A stretch of DNA of 64,000 nt from the NCBI GenBank assembly GCA_023055505.1, contig JALIRH010000008.1, forward strand, positions 1,364,001 to 1,428,000, written 5' to 3'. This document shows, piece after piece, positions 1 through 11,500 of this stretch (position 1 is the first letter of the stretch; each line of letters starts with the position of its first letter). Made by a program: the position numbers and the translations under genes. Source of the stretch: Callipepla californica brunnescens. Lineage: Eukaryota > Chordata > Aves > Galliformes > Odontophoridae. A model generated the notes under the pieces. The model did not search any database. It saw nothing but the letters and a program-made list of their open reading frames with translations, and was not told where the DNA came from.

Positions 1-2684
1 CCCGCTGCACTGCTGCAGGCTTCTGTGCTGTGGCACGCAGTGTGAGGCAGCTCTGCTGGGCTGGAACTGCCAGAAGGAGACTGTCTGCTTGAGGGTGAGG
101 GTGGGTATGAAGGACCACAGAAGGTTGCTCTCAGGAGCAACTGGCTGTCGTTGCAGGGCTGTGGCCTCTGATGCAGCAGAGATCCCATGGCTTCCCCTTC
201 TCCCCTCAGGGCCTCTGACCCCAGCTCATCCCCCCCAAGCACACTTTCCCTTCAGAGATCTCCAGCTCACATTGGGCACCTTTGCTACAGGAACAGTGGC
301 AGAAACAGCACAGTCTGGGGGATGAAGCTGCCTTCTCCTGCTCCCTGCCCTGAGCAGCTGCTGGGCCAGGCAGGTGGCAAGCCAGCATTGTCTCTGTGCT
401 TAGAGATCTTGTGCTTGTTCAGTATTCCATCCATCTAGGGTGCCGATACAACAATAGAACCAGCATGGTGTCTCTTACCAGGCCAAGTGCTCACACTGCT
501 GGGTTGTAGCATCCTGCAGGGGATACGTAAATCCTACAGGCCGAGTTTCCACAGCCTTCATGCTAAGGCAGCTGAGAGCAGTTCAGCGGAGCTGGGTTTG
601 ACTGCTGTTAGCTGTTCCAGATCATAGTTGGGGCTTGGTGTGTTGAGTGTCTGCAGAGCTGGGGCAAATTTGTGTGGAAATACAAACCCCATCTGTAGGG
701 ATCACAGGTGAACCTGAAGAGCTGCAGCAAGTGCTCTCATCAGCAACCTCACACAAATTTCCTCACCTTGCTAAACAAGATAGCTACACCAGGAGACTAA
801 GAAGTGCTGGGCTTATGAGTTGTGACCTGCTATTTTTGTGTCACTATCTAGTTTGATAGCAAGGAAGTTTGCACTAGGCCATGTTCTGCAGGAAGAGCAT
901 TCTTCCATAGAGAGGGGCTTGGATGCAGCATGGGCTTGGGAATGGGAGCGTGGCTCTGGCCTGAGGCTCCAGCTCTGCTGAAGCTGTTAGCTCTCTTCAT
1001 CCAGACAATGTGGACTTGGGACAAGTGAAGAAAATGGAAATACTCAAGAGCAATACCATCATTTCAGAAGATCCCAGGAATATGCTGCTGTTTGAATGGG
1101 TCTTCCTTACTCAGCATGGGACATTTGTTGGTTTGGGTTTTAGAGAGTGTAAGTAGCTTGAAGAAGCATCTGCAGAACTACAAAAGGAAGACTAATTTTT
1201 ATGCTTACAGATACCAGCCAGAAACAAAGGCTGGGCAGCTTCCTTTGCCTGACAATGACAGAACATCAAGGGTTTTTGTTCTTCGTGTTCTCTGTCCATG
1301 CTGCTGATGTTCTGATTTCCCTCTGCACCATTTTCAAAGCAAAGTACGGACAGTGATCCACGTTTCAGTGAAGAAAAGCTCTGAAACACTGCAGACTGGG
1401 AAGGAGATACTGGGAGAAGTCCAAATTAAAAAACCCTCAAGTTTTGGGTCACCAAAGCCCTGCAAGACTTTTCTCCCTGAAGAAGGTGAGGAAAGGAAGC
1501 AGATAGTGAATTTTGCATGGTTCTTTTAGGGCAGAGAGAGCATCACTAAGAGCCAGGTCTGGAAACTGCTTAAGCAATCTCCGTCGGCCTTGGTGTCTGC
1601 CAGCACCTACTGGTGTTATGCAGGCTTTGGCACAATGTTGTTAATCCAAAGGAGAGGTTTTTACAGGAGGTAGCAGCAATAAAAATCATTTTCTCCTGTT
1701 CTTTGCTGCGTGCTCCATTAAAATTAAATGGTGCATGCACACGGAGAGCAGATCTGTGCCCTGAGTGCCTGGCTTTCTGCCTGCTGTGAGCTCAAAGCGA
1801 CGCTGACCTTTTGATAATTCAGAGCAGTTTGCTATAGCAGTGCAGTTTGTATCAGCTCCAAAATGTTTTCTTTAACCTTATTTGTAAAACAAATGTAGAT
1901 TAATTTCACTTCAGGCTATAACCAGTTGTGTAGCAACAGTCATTGGAGGGCCTGAGGCTCTGGGCTCTGCACGGTTCCCTGTCCTTGCCTGCTGCAAAGA
2001 GCTGGGTGCCACACTTGCACTTGCTGGATGTGCTGCAGTGACTGGGTCTGGTGGTGGTGTCCAAAGGCACCCCATCACAGGGACAGCAGGAGAGAAGGCA
2101 GAAGGGCAAGAATCTTGTCATTTGGTCATGGTTGTGGGAGACATGGTGCAACTAGGAGCTGTCCTGCAGAGGGAATAGGATGGGAAACATGAGTGGGAGC
2201 ACACAATGAGACAGTACTCCTACAGACAGTGTGGAGAAGAGGTGTTTGTTTCCTGCCCTGCAGCAAACTGCTGGTGAGCTGTAGAGAGAGTCAGTAGGTC
2301 CTCAACTAAAGCCGGACTGGAACTGACACCTGGTAGTTCTGTGTGTGCCCCAGAACAAGGGCCTGCTCAAATCTGAGTGCTCAGTCCCAGCCTCACTCTT
2401 TTTCCATCTTTGAAACCAAACTAAATAAGGAAGGAGCACAGGGACAATTTCAGGTGCTGCCCCAGCACCTGCCCAGCTCTGCTGCCATCAGGTGAGCAGC
2501 TGCAGGTCTGCCAGAGAGGGGCTGCAGCATCCCCCAAGGCACCAGAGTGCCCATTAAGGGGAGTAGGCAGAGAGGTGCTGCCAGAGCTGGGCATCTGGAT
2601 ATGTGGAATGGCCTGAACCTAGAACCACAGGTGCTTTGTGAGTGGGAGAGGTGTGAGAAGTGGGTTAGCCTGAAGTTGGAGATA

Positions 2685-2835
2685 CTTAAATCACTTTTAA
2701 GCCTTAGAGCGTTTTAAGCTCCTTAAGCCATTTAAAGGCTTTAGATGGGTTTAAAATGCTTAAAACACTTTAAGGCCTTAGATGAGTTTAAGCTGTTTAA
2801 GCTGATTTAGAGCTTTGGAATGACTTAAGTTCCCT
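2685..2835. repeat. Degenerate TTTAA/GCTTTAA-rich tandem array
   Basis: The words ttaa, tttaa and cttaa recur roughly every 10-20 bases, usually followed by gc, gcc or ggcc. Examples are ttttaagcc, ttttaagctcc, ttaagcc, tttaaaggc, tttaaaatgc and tttaaggcc. Spacing is irregular and copies are diverged, so this is an old local expansion rather than a clean microsatellite. The surrounding intron does not share this composition. Confidence 0.6.
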
Positions 2836-4980
2836 TTGTGAACTGAAGGAGGTTTTTAGGTCCCTCGAGCTCTTAATTGTGGAGGCCTTTAATGAGCACT
2901 CTCCAGTGAGGATGTGGCACCTGCCCACTCCTGTAGCCTGTGCTCAGGGACTGCTCTCTGAGTTCATCCCAGAAAACGTCCAGTCCATCAGGCTTCCTCA
3001 GACACGCTTTGGTCCACCCTTATTTCCTTCTGCTTTTTCTCTTTTGGGCAGAAAGAAAAAAAAAAACCAACCAGGTGTTGGGGACCAGTGGCTGCTCAGG
3101 GAGCAAGTTGTGTCCTTGCTCAACATGCCTGGTGAGTGCTGCTGCCTGGGATCTGCTCTGTCTGAGCTGTATGGAAGTGCTAAGCTCACCTCTGCCTATG
3201 AAGCCATGCCAGGAAGATGGCAGCCCTGCCCAGAGGACATCTAAATGTCATTGTAATTACCATGTTAGCAATTGCTAATTTTCCAGCTGAATGAGGGTGA
3301 TGCCATACCTGAGGGAACTTATCTGTTTGTGTGAAGGTAACATTTAGGACTCTCCTTTTCAAGAAGCGGGCAATACAAGTAGTCAAAATGGAAGATAACA
3401 CACTGGTTTTCTTCTGTATTTTTTACTAACTTAATTCTGTAAGATTTGCCCTGTAGGGCCAGCCAGGAACACTTTCAATTGCAACTTGGGGTAACTGCTC
3501 GGGAAAGCATTTAAGTATGGCCTGGTTCCTTCCCTTGTGTTTAAGATCCTCCACGGGGTAGAGGTTGTATCCAGGCACAGTGTGGCCTTGCTTTATCTCC
3601 GTGTAAAGCCATCTGTGTTTGGCTGTGTGGCATCCTGTGGCACAGCTTCATTACTCACCACAGGAAGAGCTGCTTCTTTTGTATTGAACTTCCTTTGCCT
3701 GGTGATGTCACTGGGCCTTGCATTAGGAGCTTACTGCTCCTTTCACAAACCCTCATCTCTGCCCACCTTTCTCTGTCGCAGCTTCAGAGTCTGTTGAGCT
3801 TGTGCTGGCCTGGAAGCCCTTCCAGTCTTTGGATTAACATTGCTCTTTGTGCCTTTTATAGTTCTCTGCTTCTATCTTTTGAGTCATCCCTGACATTCAG
3901 ACTCTCTGACCCCGATGCTGCAGGCTGATGGTTTCCTAAATCTGTCTGCAGAGACATTCCTGAGGAGCAGCTCATTTAGAATCAGTCATCTGTGTCAGAT
4001 GCTGCTTGTGCTACATTTGTCAGCACAGAATTTCATTTGCTATTTTATCACTCAACTCAGCCAGCATTGTGTCTGTTTGTTTGAAAAGAATATTTCACTT
4101 ATACCAGAAAATAAATGTCTTAGGCTTAAGTTTAAATAACCATCCTCTGGAAACATGCATGAAAGATTTAAATGGAAGCTGTTTAACAGCTTTATTTACT
4201 CTAAACACTACCAACAGCTGCTGGAAGTAGTGAACATTTCCCCACTACATGTGATGGAAAATATAACCTTTTAGAGTGCTATCAAGTTTGATAAGGACTC
4301 AGCTTTTATTTCCTCAGTGCTAAAGCTTAAGGATGTTAGTTTCCCAAATTAGTAGGCTCTTAATGTACAGGTCATGGGAAAGTGATGCTCGGGGTACTGA
4401 GGGCACCAAAGGACCTAGCTGAGTAGAGAGCTTCCCTGGCTGCGAGTGACTGACCCACGCTTCCATTGCAGCCTTTCTGGCCTATTTCAGCTGAAACTAA
4501 AATGGTCTAAAGCAATTACAGTCTATTTGCTTTGCATTAAAATAATCAGCTGCCATATCTTCGGTGAGGAACCTGGGCTCACAGCTCGGGAGCCCCCACG
4601 CTGTGCCCTACTGCACAGAGCACAGCCCTGCCTCTGCCTTCTGCCAGCCTGCTGCCTTCCTGCACTGCTCTGAGGCTTCTCCTGGCCCACTTAAGCACTT
4701 CTTAGGGGCAGCCTGCACTCAGATGGTATAAACAGAAGGGGATGACATACTTGGTGCTAGTCTGAATGGTTCTGTTGAAAGTGATTCTTACCAAGTAAAT
4801 GGTGCTCTGTACACACTGACACAGTATAAGGTCAACAGAATGAATAATACCAAATTGTATTATCGCTGAGATATTTTATAGATGGCATAGTTAGATAGAT
4901 TATTGTGATGGAAAAGAGACAGTTGAAATAAAAGGAAAAATGCTCACCTGTGTCCTAGGCTCACCATAGGAAACACCAAA

Positions 4981-5056
4981 GGAGTGATCTCCAACAAGAG
5001 ATCCTTCCCCAGGTCCTTTTCAACCCAGGCCATTCTATGATTCTGTGACTCTATGG
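4981..5056 (+). mobile_element. CR1 LINE 3' tail fragment
   Basis: The sequence aggtccttttcaaccc followed by cattctatgattctgtgact is the typical CR1 3' end with its short (ATTCTRTG) repeats. Only the last 75 bases or so are recognisable, which fits the strong 5' truncation of CR1 copies in birds. Confidence 0.75.
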
Positions 5057-8000
5057 GTTTGGTTCAAGGCTGACTTCCCCACGTGCTCAGAAAAGCAGCC
5101 ATCTGTGTGGATGAAGCACTACCACGGAGCAAGAGGAAAGCAAAGATTTTTTCTGACTCCTCTGCTATACTTTGCATGAGAGAATATGGGAGAGGGTCTC
5201 TAGGAGTGGAGTGGCAGTGTTGGGGTCTGCACTGTGGGGCCAGGACTGCTGCAGGCAGCAGAGCTGCATGTGTTGGCCTGGCTCAGCCATTCCCTGGGGA
5301 ACGCAGCCCTCCCAGCAGCCATTCAGCTCCACAGAAGTGCTCCAGCAGCGCTCTGCTCATCACAGAAGGTGCCTGGTTTGGTGTCACAGAACATTCAATT
5401 TCACTGGCACTCTGCTCCTGAGCTATCCTGCTCCTTCTCAATTCTGGTGCACCTGCATTCTTTTTTTTTTTTTTTTGCTCTATGTAGTACGGTGTTGTTA
5501 ACATCAAAAGAAAGCTATTCAAATTTTATTCAAATAGAGCCAAGTAGCTCAAAGATACATTTCTTAAAGCAGTCTCCATTCCTCCTTCTGTAAGCTGTCT
5601 AGATATTTTATCTCTGTTTGGATTGCCTGAAGCTCCTGTCAGAACAGGGAATTGCATCAAGGGGCTTGGCCTGAGACAAACGGGGGCTGAGCGGCTGGCA
5701 CGTGAACACACAAGGAGACAAGGGCTGTGCTGTGCCAGCTCCATTCACATGTCATGGACTCCATTTGGGGCTGATATCTGCAAAAACCCTGAGTGCATCT
5801 CCCCTTTGGCATGGCTCGGAGCAGCAAAACAGCAATTCTTCCACCTCACACACTCTTGCCATGGTAGCTGGAGTAAACCTTGCAGCACAGCTTCCCTGGT
5901 GCCTGCCCTTAGCATCAGTTGTGTCTGCAAATGAGCAGCAAGGCTGCAGCTGCATGGGCTGTAAAGAAAGCAGCTGCAGATGCACAGCAGTGCTAAAGCA
6001 GTGTTAGAGCTCCAGTTGATGTTCAAAGTGTTGGTGTTAGCACTGCCTCTGAGTTGCAAACAGTGCTGCCTACAAACTTGCTACAAACAAAGGAAAAACA
6101 TGTTTGTTTGTTGTGCTGCCAGCTGCTGCAGTTCCAGGAGATGAAGGGTGGCTGGGTTTGCATTCTCTGTCTTCTAACATTTCTCTTCTAGACTTTGGTT
6201 TGGAGAGACGGTGGCTTTATAAGAACATGCATTGCATTGTTCCTGGTATTACAAAGCCAACACACAGATGTTGTTTGATGTGGAGAGAATAGTTGTTTTT
6301 CAAATCTTGCTTTAATTGCAAGATCAAAACCAATGGTAAGATGAGCTGTCTTGGGCCTAGGAGCTGCTGTGGCTGGAAATGGGGAGTGTTCCCTTTAACA
6401 CATGCTTCTCTGGAAGATGAACAGCTTTTACAATATATAGCCAGATGACTGTGCTGTGCTCCAACATGTTTTGCAGAAAACCTTTTTTTCTGATGGCATG
6501 TTTAATGCTGCCAGGGATAGGGAACAAGAGCTGCAGACAGGATGCTCCTCGCTGGGGATGCAGCAGCTGCTTGCTGCAGTGCTGTACAGTGACACGGATG
6601 CCCAGAGCTGCCCCACAGTAATCACGCTGGGGAAGGGTCACGTACTCACACTGAGTATTTCTGTAGGACACAGAAAATGTAGGACGGGACCAGCCCTGGG
6701 CTCCTCCTCTCACCAAGGTGCTGAGCCCACAGGTATTGATACCATCACACTGAGTGCTCTGCTGTGCCATCGCCACAGCGCTGCCACCCCACGCTTGATG
6801 AAGATACTTCATCTCAGAAAAAGCCATATTCTTTCTGTGTTTGTCAGAGTTTTTGCAGAGCCTGCTAACACTGCTCTCTGCAGGGATTTTCACATTGGTG
6901 TGTGGTTTGCCATAGCTGGCTGGGCGGCAGGAGCACGGCTCCATGTTCCCCACTGGTGGGGCCACACCTTGGCGACTGCTTGGCCTGCAGGCAGCAGAAA
7001 GTGGGCAGTGTGGGCAGCTGGGAACCTCCCACCCTTCCCTTCCCCATCACCCCGGTGTTATTTTTGTCAAAATGGATGCACTGCATTAAGCTGCTTCTGG
7101 TTCAGTGAAGGGGCATTTGCTATCTGTACTGTATTTGATTTTTTTTCCCATATGCCTCCAGTTAACTGCCTCCTGATTCACTGTACCGTGATTATACTGA
7201 CATTCTTTTATAGCGTGCATCTTTTTTTGTCTGAGAGGAGCAGTAACCTAGAGCAGCAGGTAACTATGCGGGAGCTAACCTGAGATGCACATCATGGATT
7301 ACGCCTGCAGTATGTAGCAGGGGTGATGCCGTTGCAATGTGGGATACACTCATGGACAGTGTTTTTTTCTCCCTCGTGCCTCCTGGACTTCTCTTTCCAT
7401 TGTCTTCCCGGAATTTATCAGTGTGTTGTTTATTTTTCTTAGAAAAACATGGCTTTGCAGCCACTGCAGAATAGGCACATCCCTTTTTAGCGATATGTGC
7501 TGCTTTCTTGGGGAAATCTTGGTGTTTGGAGTTTTGTCCAGGCTCTGAGGTGGTCGGTACGTGTAGTAGCAGTTCAGCACAGGCTGTGACATGACAACCC
7601 GTGGGTGCTGGGCAGATCTGTTGCAGAGTAGCAGGATGAGGTTACGAGCACTGCAGCAGCCCCCCACATCACCAAGCTGCACCACAGCTAAGGAGAATGG
7701 CTGGGAGTTGCATCACGTACCTACAGATGCACTCATGGCTGCTTTCAAGAGCTCCCTCCCAATTATGTTGATGCTTTTTGGTTTGGATTATGTATTTAAT
7801 TGCTGAGGATTCTTTTTTTCTAGAATAGGCCCTCTATGAGATGTGTTGTAAATAACCACCGGACCTCGGCATAATTACTTGAACTCTCCAGGAGACTTAT
7901 TTTAAGCAGCTTAAGTGCTAAGTTTAACCAATCTAAAGATTTAAAGCTCTCTCTGTCCTATGCCAGCTCTGAGGCCTCAGAATACTTTCTTCTCTGAAGT

Positions 8001-8370
8001 GTGTCTCTAAAAATATTGACACTCAAGCTTTTATTTCAAGGCTTTCCATAGCAGGGCAACGCTGGCAGCATGAGAGCGTCCTCCACGGGCTGTGTGCTAT
8101 CATGGAGCCCTGCTGGAAGGGAAGCACTGGGAAATTCCGGTGTCGAATTTACACTCGTGTCCGAGGGATTGGGAATGAATGCTGCTGAGAGCAAGGTCAT
8201 CCAAGGCACGTGTCAGACCAGCACCAGCTCCTTCCCACGCCTGTCATGGCGGGCAAGCAGCAGGCAGTGCATATGTGGTTTGGATTGGCAGTGATAGTGC
8301 CAGAGCTGTGGCCACTCTGATTGCACTGCTGCTGTAAGGGAGCTGACAGCCTCTCCTGCTCTGTCCACAG

Positions 8371-8550
8371 CTCATCAGCGATGGCAGTGTGGTGTATGCA
8401 GAAGCCCTCTGGGACCACGTCACGATGGACGACCAGGAGCTGGGGTTCAAGGCTGGCGACGTCATTGAAGTAATGGATGCTACCAACAAGGAGTGGTGGT
8501 GGGGAAGGATTCTGGACAGCGAAGGCTGGTTTCCAGCCAGCTTCGTACGG
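8371..8550 (+). CDS. ARHGEF4: ARHGEF4 coding exon: SH3 domain
   Basis: The exon is 180 nt with phase 0 at both ends. The acceptor is ctgtccacag and the donor is gtaaggg. It encodes [16 protein letters not shown] through WFPASFVR, essentially a whole SH3 fold on one exon. The WWWG and WFPASFV blocks form the ligand groove and are the parts shared across the Asef/collybistin family. In mammalian Asef this SH3 packs against the DH domain and holds the protein inactive until APC binds. Confidence 0.95.
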
Positions 8551-11500
8551 GTAAGGGTTTGATGTTTTTTTTCACACCTCTTCACTACCGCAGGGGGATA
8601 GTTGTCCAACATGTGTGTGTCACTATTCCTCTGCGCAGTGCCACTGTATACATGGAGCCCTCCCAGATGAGCTGCCATCAGTGTGGAGAATTCCCTCTTT
8701 ACATTAAATTAGGGCAAAGGCAGTTCAGTTGTAGGCTCTGGAACTAAGCTGAGCTGTGCCAGCTGAGGAGCTGCTTTGGCACCCTGGGCTCCTCCTGCTT
8801 GCCCATGTGTCCTGGCTAGTTTGTACCTAAGCATGCAGCATCACCTTTTGGAGCAAGCAACAAATGCTCCTAGATGAGTCCCAGACACAGCTGAGAGAGG
8901 TCTTCACTGTAGGGGCCACTCCAGACAATACAGATGAGCACAGCACCAATAGGTGCCTGTACAGAAACAGCTGTATAGAGCAATCCTGACAGTCTCAGCT
9001 AAATATAGCAGAGGTCGGATTCATTTCCAACAGAGCACTCTGAAACACATCTGAATTCTCTGTACAAGCTGGGGAGTTAAAACTAGAGCCAAGCTAACTG
9101 CTGGGCACTCCTTTCCTTCTGTGATGAAAAAGACTTTTGTCCTTTCTTTGGGCTCTGCCTGCTGGCAAGGATATCTGACTGCATTCACCATGGTAGTGTG
9201 GGAGCACTGCAGAGGCGATTAGGTGCCTAAGGGCAGAGAGATTCTTAGCAGCTCAGCTTCTAATCTGGGTCACTTTAGATCACAAGTGACCCAAAACCAG
9301 GTGAAGCATGAAAGGAGGTAATCTAGTGTCTGTAGCAAAGGTACTTGGAGAAGCAGAGCAGATTGTGCTCTAGAAGCTGTGAAACGCTTGGTGTAGCTTG
9401 CAAGAAACAGTCTTAGCTGGATAACTGTTACAAACAGTGTATGTTTTTGCAAGTAAGATTGCTAGGACCAAATTCTCAGCAATGGTGGGGACAGAACTGC
9501 TTTCTCACAGTCAAAACACACGCCTTTTTTCTTTCATATTACTGACAAGTGGTTGTCCTGGCTGGCAAAAACCTCTAACAGTATTTCAGGGGAAATCAGA
9601 CTAGTGCTAGCCAGTAGGGATGCAGAATAGCAGGTTCTTTTAGCAGAGCAATTACAACACTTACTCTAGCAACCAACTGAAGATTTCCTGCTAATTACTA
9701 CTGGGTCTCAAGCTTACTGCGGGGAAGGGCACTGTGTTTTGGGGCGTGGGTAAACCTGCAGGGCTCTCAGTTACTGCAAATGTGTCAGGCCGAGGTCTGA
9801 GTTTAAGACCAGCCACGGTGAAAGAAAGGCAGGACTGCACATCTGCAGGGTTTCACTCATTGTCAGCAGTGAGTCAGTGCAATCTGTGCCTATGTTGGTG
9901 AGGGGTGAGCATGCATCTTTCATAGACATGCGTGCACAAAGAGGGAAATAATCCTGCATAGAAGAAGCTGTGTTAAAAGTTTAAAGCAGATCTGTCACTG
10001 GCACTAAAACCACTTATATTTACACATGTTGCTACCTCAAGAGTTTTTCCTTTGTTCTTTGTGCTGAGATTGATGATTTGCGTACAAAATATCCCCATGG
10101 GCACTCTGAGAGCTATTGAATATGCAGCAACAACGCTTACCCTGGAAATAAAGCATGTAAGTGGGATGCACTAATACATTTCTCACCACTTTGTACTTTG
10201 GTACTGCTAGCAAAACAGACTCTGTAGAGCAGCAGGTCTACAGATTGCTGGTGTTTGGCTCTGCTCACACTGTGCTGCCATCTCATGGGCACTGTGTAGG
10301 AACCACGAGTTACACACACAGCCCTGTAATGCAGTGACATTCTGCACTGCATTGTGTGCTCACTGGCATCTCTATTTGTTTTTAAATTAAGTTATCCATA
10401 AATAATCTCAGGGAAGCAGGCACTGAGAGTGCACCTGTTATTTTTAGTATGGAAATAACAATAAAACTGTACCAGAAAAAAGCAAATATTTACTTGTTCC
10501 CTTCTCTCTCTCTAAGAGTATGAGTACCCAAGCAGATTTCACTTGATAAGCCATTTCCTGTCCTGATTTTGTATGTAGAGACCTTTATATCATCCATCTG
10601 GCCTTCCATTCTGGGGAAATATATTTACATATGGCATACCATGGGAAAATATGTTTACAGGTAATATTACCTCAGATTACCTCAGTATTAGACAGCATTC
10701 CTCTTCACTCCCTGTCCCAGCTCAGTCCTGGTCTACCATTCAGTCAACTCTCCCCAGATCCCTTTCTTTGGAAGAGCTGTATTTAGCAGTGTGATGGCAA
10801 ATGTGTTGTGTGTCTGCTCCAGCTCCGAGTGAACCAGGATGAACCCATGGAAGATTACCCTGTAAAGGTAGAGGGGGGCAAAGACGACGACTCCAGCAGT
10901 GGTACCCGCCGCTTTGGGATGGGGCAGACCACCAAAGACCAGATGAGAACCAATGTTATCAATGAGATCATAAGCACAGAAAGAGACTACATCAAGCATC
11001 TGAAGGACATCTGTGAGGTAAGGGAATAAGGGGAAAGTGAATGTAAGGACTTCTGTAGAAGAACCTGGAGGGTGTGCTGTTTGTGCCCAGGCGTGGGGTT
11101 CCCAAGTGGGTAACTTTCCTCCTCTGAATACATAATGGTATTTCCATCAGTTCAGCTCTGCTAAATGACACTGCATGCTTAGAGAACAGCAGACAATTCA
11201 TTACAGCAATATCCCAAATGCCTCTGTATTGGGAGCATCCAGTTGGGCTCTGATCAAACAGAATTAATTGCATTTCCCATGCCAGAGAAAAGTAAATATC
11301 TAGCACTGCTGTCCTCCTTAATACACGTTCTGAAGTAATACAGTCAGCAACTCCAGCCTTCAGGCAAGCTGTGCTCAAATTGAAACAACTCGGGGACATT
11401 CAGCCAATTAGATCTTTCACTTCCAAATATGCTGAGTATTCTGACACCTCTTCCAGAAGTGACACCCTGTCAGAGACACTGGGTCAAATTAAGGTAATTG

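Larger units (their letters stand above)
1..8370 (+). other. Inferred ARHGEF4 intronic sequence
   Basis: There is no convincing coding exon in this stretch. I looked for the expected upstream exon encoding the acidic APC-binding region ahead of the LISDG exon and did not see it. Short open frames here lack family resemblance and splice-site support. The stretch holds a TTTAA-rich degenerate array near 2.7 kb, a short CR1 tail near 5.0 kb and a poly(T) tract at 5460-5476. An unrelated small gene or noncoding RNA cannot be excluded. Confidence 0.6.

Noticed and set aside
6357..6965. 202-codon open frame on the - strand (and a 275-codon frame on + at 6456-7283)
   Set aside because: These are the longest frames in the window, but they overlap on opposite strands, lie in an ARHGEF4 intron, show no recognisable domain or codon bias and contain chance-type composition. 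Neither fits the splice pattern of a known gene.
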